Shown one piece after another: positions 9,447 to 19,223 of a stretch of 64,000 nt of DNA (its first letter is position 1; each line of letters opens with the position of its first letter). The stretch is from Halorhodospira halophila (lineage in GTDB: Bacteria > Pseudomonadota > Gammaproteobacteria > Nitrococcales > Halorhodospiraceae), in contig NZ_NHSN01000025.1 of the NCBI RefSeq assembly GCF_016653405.1, positions 62,001 to 126,000 of the forward strand, given 5' to 3'. A model generated the notes under the pieces. The model worked only from the letters and a program-made list of their open reading frames with translations. It was not told the origin of the DNA and did not search any database. The translations under genes and the position numbers were made by a program.

Positions 9447-9465
9447 GCAACCCGACCGCTCAGGC
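9441..9465. terminator. Hairpin spanning the convergent suhB and metZ stops
   Basis: GCCTGAGC (9441-9448) and GCTCAGGC (9458-9465) form an 8-bp stem with a 9-base loop. The suhB TGA lies in one arm and the metZ TGA in the other. No T tract follows on either strand, so it may be a weak bidirectional terminator or a 3'-end stabiliser. Confidence 0.45.
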
Positions 9466-10659
9466 GCTGCCCAGGCCGCGCTCCAGGTCGCGGATGATGT
9501 CCGCCGGATCCTCCAGGCCGACGGAGATCCGGACCAGCCCCTCGCCGATGCCGGCCGCCGCCCTCAGTTCGTCGGTGATGGTGCCGTGGGTGGTGGTCGC
9601 CGGGTGCGTGATGGTGGACTTGGTATCGCCGAGGTTGCCGGTGATCGACAGCATGCGGGTGCTATCGATCACGCGCCAGGCCGCCTCCCGTCCGCCAGCC
9701 AGCTCGAAGGCAACGATCCCGCCAAAGCCACTCTGCTGCGCCGCCGCCAGCCGGTGGTGCGGATGGTCCGGCAGCCCCGCGTAGTAGACCCGCTCGACCC
9801 GCGGATGATCCCGCAGCCACTCGGCCACCTGCTGGGCATGGCTACTGTGGGCGCGCATGCGCAGCGAAAGCGTCTCCAGCCCCTTGAGAAACACCCAGGC
9901 ATTGAAAGGACTCATGCACGGCCCGGCAGTGCGGATGAAACCGTGGATCTCTTCGCCCACCCGCTGGGCGTCGCCCACCACCGCGCCGCCGACACAGCGC
10001 CCCTGGCCATCCAGGTACTTGGTCGCCGAGTGGACCACCAGATCGGCCCCAAGCTCCAGGGGCCGCTGCAGGGCGGGGGTACAGAAGCAGTTGTCGATCG
10101 CCAGCAGGGCGTCGTGGGCGTGCGCGATCTCCGCCAGGCGGCGGATGTCAGCGACCTCGTTGAGCGGGTTGGAGGGCGTCTCGGCGAAGAGCAGACGCGT
10201 ATTCGGCTGGATCGCCCCGGCCCAGGCCCCCTCGTCGCTCAACGGCACCCAGCTGACCTCGATCCCCCAGCGCGGCAGGTACTTGGTGAACAGCGACAGC
10301 GTGGTCCCGAACAGGGTCCGCGACGCGACCACGTGGTCCCCGGACTGCAGCAGGCCAAGGCACGTCGCCAGGACCGCGGACATGCCCGAGGCCGTCCCGA
10401 CGCAGGCCTGACCGCCCTCCAGGGCCGCCAGGCGGTCGCAGAAGGTCCGCACCGTTGGATTGGTGAAACGCGAGTAGACGTTGCCCGGCTCCTCGCCGGA
10501 GAACCGGGCGGCCGCCTGAGCGGCGCTCTCAAAGGTGAAGCTCGAGGTCGGGTAGATGGGCTCCGACTGCTCCTGGCCATCGGTCCGCACCTGCCCGGCT
10601 CGCACCGCCCGGGAATCAAACCCGGAGAGCGGCTCGTCGTCAGGCCTGGTTGTGCACAT
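9460..10659 (-). CDS. metZ: O-succinylhomoserine sulfhydrylase
   Basis: A PLP-dependent Cys/Met-metabolism enzyme that makes homocysteine from O-succinylhomoserine and sulfide. The PLP lysine is in [12 protein letters not shown]. The ATG at 10659 gives 399 residues, has GGAG seven bases upstream and overlaps the purF end by 20 bases; the frame to 10731 adds a foreign leader. Gene order cvpA-purF-metZ matches Pseudomonas, where the gene is metZ. A cystathionine gamma-synthase-like activity cannot be excluded from motifs alone. Confidence 0.9.
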   Translation of the reverse strand: MCTTRPDDEPLSGFDSRAVRAGQVRTDGQEQSEPIYPTSSFTFESAAQAAARFSGEEPGNVYSRFTNPTVRTFCDRLAALEGGQACVGTASGMSAVLATCLGLLQSGDHVVASRTLFGTTLSLFTKYLPRWGIEVSWVPLSDEGAWAGAIQPNTRLLFAETPSNPLNEVADIRRLAEIAHAHDALLAIDNCFCTPALQRPLELGADLVVHSATKYLDGQGRCVGGAVVGDAQRVGEEIHGFIRTAGPCMSPFNAWVFLKGLETLSLRMRAHSSHAQQVAEWLRDHPRVERVYYAGLPDHPHHRLAAAQQSGFGGIVAFELAGGREAAWRVIDSTRMLSITGNLGDTKSTITHPATTTHGTITDELRAAAGIGEGLVRISVGLEDPADIIRDLERGLGSA

Positions 10660-12154
10660 CCACGATCTCCAAGTCCTGGTCGCTGCGCGCCTTTTCCCTG
10701 GCGGCATCGGCCCGCGCCTGGGACAGGCCACGCAGGTAGTCCTGGCTCACGCCACCGGTGACGTACTGACCATTGAAGCACGAGCTGTCGAACTGCCGGA
10801 TCTGCGGATTGCCATCGGCCACGGCGGCCTCCAGGTCAGCGAGTTCCTGGTAGATCATTCGGTCGGCCCCGATGGCCTCGGTGATCTCGGCCTCGTCCCG
10901 ATTGTGAGCGATGAGTTCCTCGGGGGCGGGCATATCGATGCCGTAGACATTGGGGTAACGCACCGGCGGCGCCGCAGAGGCCAGGTAGACCCGCCGCGCC
11001 CCGGACTCCCGGGCCAGCTGCACCAACTGCTGCGAGGTGGTGCCGCGGACGACCGAGTCATCCACCAGCAGGACGTTCTTGCCCTCGAACTCCAGCGGAA
11101 TGGGGTTGAGCTTCTGACGTACTGACTTCTTGCGCGCCGCCTGCCCGGGCATGATGAACGTACGCCCCACGTAGCGGTTCTTGATGAAGCCCTCACGGGA
11201 CTCCACACCCAGCTGATAGGCCAGCTGCATCGCCACCGTACGGCTGGTGTCCGGGATCGGGATGATCACATCGATATCGTGCTCGGGCCACTCGCGCCGG
11301 ATCTTCGCGGCCAGCCGCTCACCCATGCGCAACCGCGCCTTGTGCACGGCCACCCCGTCGACGATGGAGTCGGGCCGGGAGAGGTAGACGTACTCGAACA
11401 GGCACGGCGCATGGACCGGATCCTCGGCACACTGCCGGGTGTGGAGCTCGCCAGCCATGTCGATGAAGATCGCCTCGCCCGGGGCTACCTCGCGCACCAG
11501 GCGGAAGCCGAGCATGTCCAGGGCCACGCTCTCGGAGGCGATCAGGTACTCCCGCCCCTGCTCGGTATCGCGCTCGCCAAAGCACAGCGGGCGGATTCCA
11601 AAAGGATCCCGGAAGGCAAGGATACCGTAGCCGTTGATCATCGCCACGGCCGAGTAGGCCCCGTGGCAGCGTCGGTGGACCTGCTCGACGGCGCTGAACA
11701 GGTCGCCGGGCTCGAGCCGGTCGTGGGGCGAGACACTCAGCTCGTGGGCGAGGATATTGAGCAGGATCTCGGAGTCGGAATTGGTGTTGATATGGCGCCG
11801 GTCGGTGCGGAAGAGCTCCTGCTTGAGCTCCTCGGTATTGGTCAGATTGCCGTTGTGCGCCAGCGAGATGCCGTAGGGCGAATTGACATAGAAGGGCTGC
11901 GCCTCGGCGGAACTCTCGCAGCCGGCGGTGGGGTAGCGGACGTGGCCGATGCCGATATTGCCGGTCAGGCGCATCATGTGCCGGGTTCGAAAGACATCCC
12001 GGACCAGCCCGTTGCTCTTGCGCAGACTCAGCTGCCCCTGGTCATAGGTGATGATCCCGGCAGCGTCCTGACCCCGGTGCTGGAGCACGGTCAGCCCCTC
12101 GTAGAGGTCCTGGTTCACCGGCCCCTTGGCCACCATTCCGATTACGCCACACAT
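10640..12154 (-). CDS. purF: Amidophosphoribosyltransferase
   Basis: First committed enzyme of purine synthesis, 504 residues. Cys2 after the initiator Met (MCGVIG) is the N-terminal glutaminase nucleophile. The PRPP-binding loop reads [13 protein letters not shown]. The ATG at 12154 follows cvpA by a 44-base gap, the widest within the trpF-metZ supraoperon. Confidence 0.95.
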   Translation of the reverse strand: MCGVIGMVAKGPVNQDLYEGLTVLQHRGQDAAGIITYDQGQLSLRKSNGLVRDVFRTRHMMRLTGNIGIGHVRYPTAGCESSAEAQPFYVNSPYGISLAHNGNLTNTEELKQELFRTDRRHINTNSDSEILLNILAHELSVSPHDRLEPGDLFSAVEQVHRRCHGAYSAVAMINGYGILAFRDPFGIRPLCFGERDTEQGREYLIASESVALDMLGFRLVREVAPGEAIFIDMAGELHTRQCAEDPVHAPCLFEYVYLSRPDSIVDGVAVHKARLRMGERLAAKIRREWPEHDIDVIIPIPDTSRTVAMQLAYQLGVESREGFIKNRYVGRTFIMPGQAARKKSVRQKLNPIPLEFEGKNVLLVDDSVVRGTTSQQLVQLARESGARRVYLASAAPPVRYPNVYGIDMPAPEELIAHNRDEAEITEAIGADRMIYQELADLEAAVADGNPQIRQFDSSCFNGQYVTGGVSQDYLRGLSQARADAAREKARSDQDLEIVDVHNQA

Positions 12155-12198
12155 GGATTGCTCCTACCTCTTGCTGGGCGCCGGCACGGCGGGCGGAT

Positions 12199-12762
12199 TC
12201 ACGGCCGCCGGCCGGCGCAGTATTCAGCCCAGTAATCCGGCAAGCCATCGAAGCCCTCCATTGCCTCGCCCTCAACAGGCGGCTGCCAATCAAAGTCTTC
12301 CAGCCAGGCGTCCAGGCCGGCTCGACAGATCCACGGCTTGATCCCCGGCAGCACGACGGACTCCTCCCAGGCCCGCTCCTGGGTCATCGGCGAGAACCCG
12401 AGCAGCAGCACCACCAGCGCCACCACCACCGCCCCGCGCGCAGCCCCGAACAGCACCCCTAGGAGCCGGTCGGTGCCGCCCAGACCGGTGCGCGTCACCA
12501 ACGCCGACAGGGCGTTGTTGAGCAGCGCCCCGAGGATCAGTGTTCCCACGAAAAGCACCACGAAACCGGCACCCAGGCGGATCGTCGGCGATGCGATCCA
12601 CTCCTCGAGCAGCAGCGCCACGGCCCCGGAGTAGCGCACCGCAACCCAGAAGGCGGCCACCCAGACCAGCACAGAGAGCACCTCGCGGACGAAACCGCGG
12701 ATCAGGCTGATCCCCGCCGACAGGGCGATGACACCGAGAATGGCCAGGTCCAGCCAGTTCAT
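12199..12762 (-). CDS. cvpA: CvpA family inner-membrane protein
   Basis: A 187-residue membrane protein with about four hydrophobic segments in its first 135 residues and a soluble C terminus. CvpA is named for a colicin V production phenotype in E. coli; its molecular role is unclear. It overlaps the dedD stop by four bases (ATGA) and precedes purF as in E. coli and Pseudomonas. Confidence 0.9.
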   Translation of the reverse strand: MNWLDLAILGVIALSAGISLIRGFVREVLSVLVWVAAFWVAVRYSGAVALLLEEWIASPTIRLGAGFVVLFVGTLILGALLNNALSALVTRTGLGGTDRLLGVLFGAARGAVVVALVVLLLGFSPMTQERAWEESVVLPGIKPWICRAGLDAWLEDFDWQPPVEGEAMEGFDGLPDYWAEYCAGRRP

Positions 12763-13391
12763 CGCGTGACCACGTAGCCCTCGACCCCCGCCTCATCGAC
12801 GGCGCGCTCGAGCAGCGCCTGCGCCTCGTCACGCTCCATGACCGGCCCGACACGGACGCGGTGGAAGCTTCCGTCCCCTTCGGCCGACTGGATATAGGCC
12901 GGTAGCCCCAGCTCGCGGATGCGATCGCGTTCGCGCTCGGCGTTGTCCGCCTCCCGGAAGCTGCCCACCTGGACGGAGTACGCCCCCTGGTCGCGGCTGA
13001 CAATGGCGATACCGTCCACCTCGTCCACTACACCATTAACGTCGTCGTCTTCGCTCACGACGTCTTCGGCTTCGTCATCGGCGGCGGGCTCCCGCGCCTC
13101 GGGGTCGTCACGTCGGGTCTCGTCGTCGTCCCCGTCCCGCGGCGCCTCCGGCTCCTCGAACCCAACCGGCTCGTCGGTGCTGAAGTCCTCCGGCTCGTCC
13201 TCCAGGCCCTCGGGCGGCTGCTCGGCGAGTTCCTCCGGCTCCGGCTGCTCGTCGGGCCGCGGAGGCACCTCCACGGGGACGTCCACATCCTCGGCATCGT
13301 CGGAACCAGAGAAGATCATCGGCAGGAAGATCACGGCCAGGGCGACCAGGACCGCGGCGCCAACCAGCTGTCTTTTCGTGCTTGGATCCAT
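12759..13391 (-). CDS. dedD: DedD-like SPOR-domain cell-division protein
   Basis: A 210-residue bitopic protein: short cytoplasmic tail, membrane segment at about 8-26, a long very acidic Pro/Glu/Asp linker (about 28-125), and a C-terminal SPOR domain (about 137-210, beginning YSVQVGSF). SPOR domains bind denuded septal peptidoglycan. The acidic linker fits a halophile. Gene order folC-dedD-cvpA is conserved in gammaproteobacteria. Confidence 0.87.
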   Translation of the reverse strand: MDPSTKRQLVGAAVLVALAVIFLPMIFSGSDDAEDVDVPVEVPPRPDEQPEPEELAEQPPEGLEDEPEDFSTDEPVGFEEPEAPRDGDDDETRRDDPEAREPAADDEAEDVVSEDDDVNGVVDEVDGIAIVSRDQGAYSVQVGSFREADNAERERDRIRELGLPAYIQSAEGDGSFHRVRVGPVMERDEAQALLERAVDEAGVEGYVVTR

Positions 13392-13394
13392 CGC

Positions 13395-14699
13395 CTACCC
13401 CCAGCCTTTCTGCGCTTGTACGGCGGCCACAGTACGGAAGGAACCGAACACCACCACCCGGTCACCGGGGCGGGCCTGTTCTTCCAGTACGGCCAGGGTG
13501 GCCGCCACGTCGTCGCCGCAGTGGACCACCGGTTCCCCGGCTGCGGCAAGCTCACGGGCCAATTCATCGGCGTGACGCATATCCGGCTCGTCGAGCTGCG
13601 GCAGGTACCAGGCATCGATCCGGCCGCTCAGCGCGCCAATCAGCGCGCCGGCGTCCTTGCGCGACGCCACGGCGAATACAGCCCGCGTCCACCCGGACGC
13701 CGCCCCGTCGTCGAGCACCCGGGCGAGTTCTTCCGCCCCATCGGCATTATGCGCGACATCCAACAGCCACTCCAGTGACCCGGTCCCGATCCGCTCCAGC
13801 CGTCCGGGGACGCGGATCCGGCCGAGGATGCGGGCAACGGCTTCCGGATCCGCACCGGTGCCCTCCGGCAGCTGAACCAGAGCGGCCAGGGCGGTGGCCA
13901 CGTTACCGCGCGCCGCCCGGCCGGAGACCCCGGGCGCCGGCAGGCCGCACCAGTGGTGTCCGGCGCAGCGCCACCACCAGAGCCCGTCGTCCCCCTCCCC
14001 CCAGGTGAAGGCGTCCCCGGCCTCCACCAGTCCGGCACCGACCTCCAGGGCGATCCGACGCAGCGCCGCCGGCGCATCCGGCTGACCGATCACCGCCGGC
14101 CGGCCGGAGCGAAAGATGCCGGCCTTCTCCGCGGCGATCACCTCGAGGTCGTCACCCAGGAACTCGGCATGATCGCGGGCGATGCGGGTCACCACGGCGA
14201 TATCAGCATCCACCGTGTTCACTGCGTCCAGCCGGCCGCCCAGGCCCACTTCGAGGATCCAGACCACCGCGCCACTGCGCCCGAAGAGGTCGAAGGCTGC
14301 GAGGGTGGTGTGCTCGAAGTAGGTCAGGCTTACGCCCGCCTCGCTCCGGGCCTGCTCGACCCGACCCAGCGCCTCGATCAACGCGGCATCGCTGACCTCC
14401 GCGCCATCGATGCGCATGCGCTCGTTGAAGCGCTGGAAATGCGGCGAGGTGTAGAGTGCCGTGGCCACGCCAAGACCGTTCAGCACACCCTCGAGGGTCC
14501 GCGCCACGCTCCCCTTGCCGTTGGTCCCGCCGACGGTGATCACCCGCGCGGCGGGATCGAGGACACCAAGGCGCCGACCCACCGCGGCCACCCGCTCAAG
14601 GCCCAGGTCGATGGCCGTCGGGTGGGCCGCTTCCAGGCGTGCCAGCCAGCCATCGAGATCCGCCGGGACTGCCGGCTGCGCCGTGCGGGCGTCGTTCAT
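13395..14699 (-). CDS. folC: Bifunctional folylpolyglutamate/dihydrofolate synthase
   Basis: A 434-residue Mur-ligase-family enzyme that makes dihydrofolate and adds glutamates to folates. The P-loop [10 protein letters not shown] and the C-terminal-domain [12 protein letters not shown] are clear. The ATG at 14699 overlaps the accD stop (ATGA), and dedD starts three bases after the folC stop. Confidence 0.93.
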   Translation of the reverse strand: MNDARTAQPAVPADLDGWLARLEAAHPTAIDLGLERVAAVGRRLGVLDPAARVITVGGTNGKGSVARTLEGVLNGLGVATALYTSPHFQRFNERMRIDGAEVSDAALIEALGRVEQARSEAGVSLTYFEHTTLAAFDLFGRSGAVVWILEVGLGGRLDAVNTVDADIAVVTRIARDHAEFLGDDLEVIAAEKAGIFRSGRPAVIGQPDAPAALRRIALEVGAGLVEAGDAFTWGEGDDGLWWWRCAGHHWCGLPAPGVSGRAARGNVATALAALVQLPEGTGADPEAVARILGRIRVPGRLERIGTGSLEWLLDVAHNADGAEELARVLDDGAASGWTRAVFAVASRKDAGALIGALSGRIDAWYLPQLDEPDMRHADELARELAAAGEPVVHCGDDVAATLAVLEEQARPGDRVVVFGSFRTVAAVQAQKGWG

Positions 14700-15709
14700 G
14701 CGTTGCGTGAGCCGCCCCCGTCCTCACCGGCGTCGGCCGGACCGTCACCCGCCTCGCCGGAGCCGTCTCCCTCGCTCGGCTCGCCGGCCTCGGTGCCCTG
14801 CGCCTCGGCAGCCGTCGGCTCGGACTCCACCGCCGGAGCGGGCGCCACCGAGACATCGCCGCCGAGCTTGCCCATCAGCGAGGCGATCTCGTCGCGCATC
14901 TCGCGCCGGTCGACGATCATGTCGATGGCGCCGTGCTCGAGCAGGAACTCGGCCCGCTGAAACCCCTCGGGCAGGGTCTCGCGCACGGTCTGCTCGATCA
15001 CCCGGGGACCGGCGAAGCCGATCAACGCCCCGGGCTCGGCGATGATGACATCGCCCAGCGTGGCCAGGCTGGCCGAGACACCGCCCATGGTCGGATCGGT
15101 GAGCACGGAGATATACGGCACCCGGGCCTCGTTGAGCCGCGAAATGGCCGCCGAGGTCTTGGCCATCTGCATCAGCGAGAACAGCGCCTCCTGCATGCGC
15201 GCCCCGCCCGAGGCCGAGAAACAGACCAGCGGGATGTCGTGGGCCCGGGCCTCCTCGGCGGCACGGCAGAAGCGCTCGCCAACGATGGTGCCCATGGACC
15301 CGCCCATGAACCCGAACTCGAACGCGCAGACGACGACGGGCCGCTGATGGACCGCACCGCGCATAGCCACCAGGGCGTCGTTCTCGCCGGTAGCCTTTTG
15401 GGCCTGGGTCAGCCGATCCCGGTAGCGCTTGCTGTCGCGAAAACGCAGGAAGTCCGAGGGCTGCAGTTCGGCGCCGATCTCCACGGCCTCGCAGGACTCG
15501 TCCAGGAACAGCCGCAGGCGCTGCCGCGCCGAGATCCGCATGTGTGCATCGCACTTCGGGCAGACCTCGAGGTTGCGCTCCAGATCCGGGCGGTAAAGGA
15601 TGCCCTGACACGACTCGCACTTGGTCCACAGCCCCTCGGGGACGCTGCGGCTGCGCGGTCCGGCCTCAGTCCGGATGCGCCGCGGCATGAGTTTCTGAAA
15701 CCAGCTCAC
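14696..15709 (-). CDS. accD: Acetyl-CoA carboxylase carboxyltransferase subunit beta
   Basis: A 337-residue subunit that, with AccA, transfers CO2 to acetyl-CoA in the first step of fatty-acid synthesis. The zinc ribbon has Cys31, Cys34, Cys50 and Cys53. The carboxyltransferase core includes the [10 protein letters not shown] motif. The last 45 residues or so form a Glu/Ala/Gly-rich low-complexity tail. The start is GTG at 15709, overlapping the trpA stop by four bases. Confidence 0.94.
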   Translation of the reverse strand: MSWFQKLMPRRIRTEAGPRSRSVPEGLWTKCESCQGILYRPDLERNLEVCPKCDAHMRISARQRLRLFLDESCEAVEIGAELQPSDFLRFRDSKRYRDRLTQAQKATGENDALVAMRGAVHQRPVVVCAFEFGFMGGSMGTIVGERFCRAAEEARAHDIPLVCFSASGGARMQEALFSLMQMAKTSAAISRLNEARVPYISVLTDPTMGGVSASLATLGDVIIAEPGALIGFAGPRVIEQTVRETLPEGFQRAEFLLEHGAIDMIVDRREMRDEIASLMGKLGGDVSVAPAPAVESEPTAAEAQGTEAGEPSEGDGSGEAGDGPADAGEDGGGSRNA

Positions 15710-16527
15710 GAATCACCCCCCGTCGTCGTCTCGTCCATCGCCCGGCGCAGGGCGCGGACGGCATCGCGCAGGCGCTCGGGCAGATCCGCCGCCGCGCCGT
15801 GTTCGCCGATCATGCGCACCAGCGCGCTGCCGACGATCACACCGTCGGCGCAAGGCGCCAGCGCCGCAGCGCTCTGCGGGTCGCGCACCCCGAACCCGAC
15901 GGCCACCGGCAGATCAGTGACGCGGCGGATACCGGTGACCTGCTGCTCCACCAACCCGGCATCCAGGTCCGCCGCACCGGTGACCCCCTTGAGGGCGACC
16001 GCGTAGACGAACCCGCCGGCCACCGAGCAGACCCGCTCGAGGCGGGCGGCGCTGGTGTTGGGCGCCACTAGGTAGATGAGATCGAGGCCGTGGGCCTGCG
16101 CCTCGTCGGCCAGCTCTTCGGCCTCCTCCGGGGGCAGATCAACCGTCAGCAGCCCATCGACACCGGCGGCGGCGGCATCGCGCGCAAAGGCGCCGTAGCC
16201 GGCAGCCTCGAGGATATTGGCGTAACCCATGAAGACCACCGGCGTATCCGGATCGTCCTCGCGGAAACGGCGCACGACCTCGAACAGCCGCGCCGGCGTC
16301 GTCCCCGCCGCCAGTGCCCGGGCGCAGGCGGCCTGGATCACAGGGCCGTCGGCCATCGGATCGGAAAACGGGACGCCAACCTCGATGATGTCGGCGCCGC
16401 CGGCCACCAGGGCGTGCATCAGGCGCACGGTGTCGTCGGGCGACGGATCACCACCGGTGATGTACGGGATCAGGGCCGTTCGCCCGGCGGAGCGGCAAGT
16501 GCGGAAACGTTCAGCGATGCGGCTCAC
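15706..16527 (-). CDS. trpA: Tryptophan synthase alpha chain
   Basis: A 273-residue TIM-barrel subunit that splits indole-3-glycerol phosphate. The catalytic Glu49 ([12 protein letters not shown]) and Asp60 (MADGP) fall at the family's standard positions. The GTG start overlaps the trpB stop (GTGA), giving the coupling expected for a complex of equal subunits. Confidence 0.95.
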   Translation of the reverse strand: MSRIAERFRTCRSAGRTALIPYITGGDPSPDDTVRLMHALVAGGADIIEVGVPFSDPMADGPVIQAACARALAAGTTPARLFEVVRRFREDDPDTPVVFMGYANILEAAGYGAFARDAAAAGVDGLLTVDLPPEEAEELADEAQAHGLDLIYLVAPNTSAARLERVCSVAGGFVYAVALKGVTGAADLDAGLVEQQVTGIRRVTDLPVAVGFGVRDPQSAAALAPCADGVIVGSALVRMIGEHGAAADLPERLRDAVRALRRAMDETTTGGDS

Positions 16528-17744
16528 AGTTCGATGCCCTCCTGCGCCGCGACAGTGGCGATGTCCTTGTCACCCCGTCCGGAGAGATTGACCACCAGGG
16601 TGGCGTCCGGCCCGAGTTCCGCGGCCAGGCTTTCGGCGTAGGCGACCGCATGGGCGGTCTCCAGCGCCGGCAGGATGCCCTCGGTTCGGCTGAGCCGGTG
16701 GAACGCCGCGAGCGCCTCGGCATCGGTGACCGCGACGTACTCGGCGCGCCCGGTATCCTTCAGCCAGGCGTGCTCGGGGCCGACGCCGGGGTAGTCGAGG
16801 CCGGCCGAGATGGAGTGGGTGCCGATGATCTGCCCCTCGTCGGACTCCATCAGGTAGCTGCGCGCGCCGTGCAGCACCCCGGGCCGTCCGGCATTGAGCG
16901 GAGCGGCATGCCGACCGCTGGCCACGCCTTCGCCACCGGCCTCGACACCCACCAGCCGGACAGCGGCGTCGTCGAGGAACGGGTGGAAGATGCCCAGGGC
17001 ATTGGAGCCGCCGCCGACGCACGCCACCACGGCATCGGGCAGACGGCCCTCGCGCTCCAGCATCTGCGCCCGGGTCTCGACGCCGATGACCCGCTGGAGA
17101 TCACGCACCAGGGTCGGATAGGGGTGGGGGCCGGCGACGGTGCCGATGATGTAGAAGGTGTTGTCGACGTTCGCCACCCAGTCGCGCATCGCCTCGTTCA
17201 TGGCGTCCTTGAGGGTGCGCGTACCGGCATCCACGGCGCGGACCTCCGCACCAAGCAGGCGCATCCGATAGACGTTGGCGGCCTGGCGCTGCACATCGTC
17301 GGCTCCCATGTAGACGACGCACTCCAGGCCCATTCGCGCCGCCACCGTCGCCGTGGCCACGCCGTGCTGGCCGGCCCCGGTCTCGGCAATGATCCGGGTC
17401 TTGCCCATGCGTGCGGCCAGCACCGCCTGGCCGACGGTGTTGTTGACCTTGTGCGCGCCGGTATGGGCCAGGTCCTCACGCTTGAAATAGATGCGCGCCC
17501 CGCCGGCGCTGGCGGTCAGCCGCTCGGCCAAATACAGCGGAGTCGGTCGGCCGACGAAATCGCGCAGCTCGCGGTCGAGTTCATCCTGAAAGGCCGGATC
17601 GCGACGCGCTTCCGCGTACGCCTCGGCCAGCTCCTCAAGCGGCCCCACCAGGGTCTCGGAGACGAACCGTCCCCCGAAACGGCCAAAGTGCCCGTCGTGC
17701 TCCCCGGCGGGATCGCCGCCGTACTGCTCAGGTCTCGTCGCCAC
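16524..17744 (-). CDS. trpB: Tryptophan synthase beta chain
   Basis: A 406-residue PLP enzyme that condenses indole with serine. The PLP lysine is Lys99 in HTGAHKVNN, and the phosphate loop is GGGSNALG. The start is GTG at 17744, overlapping the trpF end by 17 bases. It is TrpB type 1, as expected next to trpA. Confidence 0.95.
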   Translation of the reverse strand: MATRPEQYGGDPAGEHDGHFGRFGGRFVSETLVGPLEELAEAYAEARRDPAFQDELDRELRDFVGRPTPLYLAERLTASAGGARIYFKREDLAHTGAHKVNNTVGQAVLAARMGKTRIIAETGAGQHGVATATVAARMGLECVVYMGADDVQRQAANVYRMRLLGAEVRAVDAGTRTLKDAMNEAMRDWVANVDNTFYIIGTVAGPHPYPTLVRDLQRVIGVETRAQMLEREGRLPDAVVACVGGGSNALGIFHPFLDDAAVRLVGVEAGGEGVASGRHAAPLNAGRPGVLHGARSYLMESDEGQIIGTHSISAGLDYPGVGPEHAWLKDTGRAEYVAVTDAEALAAFHRLSRTEGILPALETAHAVAYAESLAAELGPDATLVVNLSGRGDKDIATVAAQEGIEL

Positions 17745-18351
17745 GTTCCACCTCCGCGAGAAACCGGGCTATGCGCTCCCGGTCCTTGATCCCCGGCTCC
17801 GACTCGACGCCGCTGCTGACATCCACGGCGAAGGGGCGCACATTGCGCACCACCCCCGCCACATTCTCGGCGTTCAGGCCGCCGGCCACCGTAAGCCCCC
17901 GCACGCCGCCCGGGATCGTGTCGTGATCAAAGGACTCGCCCCGGCCACCCCGTTCGCCCAGGCGGTGGCTGTCGAACAGGAACCCGCTGGCATCGGGATA
18001 GGCCGCCACATAATCCTGAGGATCCACCCCGCCGCCCATGGGCACCGCCTTGACGTAACGGCGCTCGTAGAAGCGGCAGAGCTCAGGCGCCTCATCGCCG
18101 TGGAACTGCAGGGTATCAAGGTGCAGCCCCTCGAGCGCCACTTCCACCTGCCCCGGCTTGGGATCGACAAACAGGCCGACCACGGAGACAAAGGCCGGGA
18201 CCGCGGCCACAATGGCGCGGGCCTCTTTCATATCCACCGCACGCGGGCTGGCATCGCAGAAGACCAGGCCGATGGCATCGGCCCCCAACTCCACGGCGGT
18301 CGCGGCATCTTCAGGGCGGGTGATTCCGCAGATCTTGACGCGCGTGCGCAC
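17728..18351 (-). CDS. trpF: Phosphoribosylanthranilate isomerase
   Basis: A TIM-barrel isomerase of tryptophan synthesis, 207 residues with the GTG start at 18351. That start has AAGGGGG nine bases upstream and begins [10 protein letters not shown], the usual N terminus. The alternative ATG at 18390 adds 13 residues and has no visible ribosome site. trpF heads the trpFBA-accD block; trpC, trpD and trpE are not in the window. Confidence 0.92.
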   Translation of the reverse strand: MRTRVKICGITRPEDAATAVELGADAIGLVFCDASPRAVDMKEARAIVAAVPAFVSVVGLFVDPKPGQVEVALEGLHLDTLQFHGDEAPELCRFYERRYVKAVPMGGGVDPQDYVAAYPDASGFLFDSHRLGERGGRGESFDHDTIPGGVRGLTVAGGLNAENVAGVVRNVRPFAVDVSSGVESEPGIKDRERIARFLAEVERGDET

Positions 18352-18411
18352 GCTCGGCGTCCCCCTTCGGCGGCTCCAAGGAAAGCGCAAATGTTACCGC
18401 GTGGGCCGGCT

Positions 18412-19212
18412 TTACGCCAAAAACGGCCAGTGCCCTTCGGCGGGGAGTCCGTAATGCGGCGGGTAGACCACCCGGGTCAGGTAGAGCCCGGACGCCGGCG
18501 CCGTGATCCCGCTGCGGGTCCGGTCGCCCGCGGCCAGCAGATCGGCGGGCCAGTGCTCAGCCTGCTCGCCGGTTCCGACGGCCATCAGCGTCCCGGCGAT
18601 GTTGCGCACCATGTGGTGCACGAAGGCGTTGGCCTCGATGTCGATGAACAGAAGCTCACCGTGGCGGTGCACATCGATCCGGTACACCTCGCGAACGGCG
18701 TGGGGTGCCTGGCAGGCGACGGCACGGAAGGCCGAGAAGTCTTGCTCACCGACCAGGGCCTGGGCGGCCCGGTGCATACGCCCCGCATCGAGCTCGCGGT
18801 GGGTCCACGCCACCCGGTGGCGCAACAGCGCCGGGCGGGCGCGGCGGCTCAGGAAGACGTAGCGGTAGCCACGGCGCTGGGCGCGGTAGCGGGCGTGGAA
18901 ATCGGCGTCGACGGCGTGGGCCGAGCGCACGCTGACCGTCTCGGGCAGTTGCGCGTTGGTCCCTAGCACCCAGGCGTGCAGCGGGCGCGACGCCGTCGTA
19001 TCGAAATGAACCACCTGCGCGGCGGCGTGCACCCCGGCATCGGTTCGCCCGGCGCAGACCACGGTCACGGGGTGATCCGCGATCCGCGACACCGCCCGCT
19101 CGAGGGCCTGCTGCACCGAGGGGGCGTGGTCCTGGCGCTGCCAGCCGCTGAAATTGGTGCCGTCATACTCCAGCACCAGCGCGATGCGTTGCTCGGTACA
19201 CGCTCCCGCCAA
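18412..19212 (-). CDS. truA: tRNA pseudouridine(38-40) synthase
   Basis: A 266-residue enzyme modifying positions 38-40 in the anticodon arm. The catalytic Asp58 is in CAGRTDAGVHA, and the N-terminal YDGTNFSGWQRQ is a family hallmark. The start is a TTG at 19212, 12 bases after the fimV stop with only a weak purine tract, so the exact start is uncertain. The asd-fimV-truA-trpF order matches Pseudomonas. Confidence 0.92.
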   Translation of the reverse strand: MAGACTEQRIALVLEYDGTNFSGWQRQDHAPSVQQALERAVSRIADHPVTVVCAGRTDAGVHAAAQVVHFDTTASRPLHAWVLGTNAQLPETVSVRSAHAVDADFHARYRAQRRGYRYVFLSRRARPALLRHRVAWTHRELDAGRMHRAAQALVGEQDFSAFRAVACQAPHAVREVYRIDVHRHGELLFIDIEANAFVHHMVRNIAGTLMAVGTGEQAEHWPADLLAAGDRTRSGITAPASGLYLTRVVYPPHYGLPAEGHWPFLA

Positions 19213-19223
19213 GGCCGCCCCGC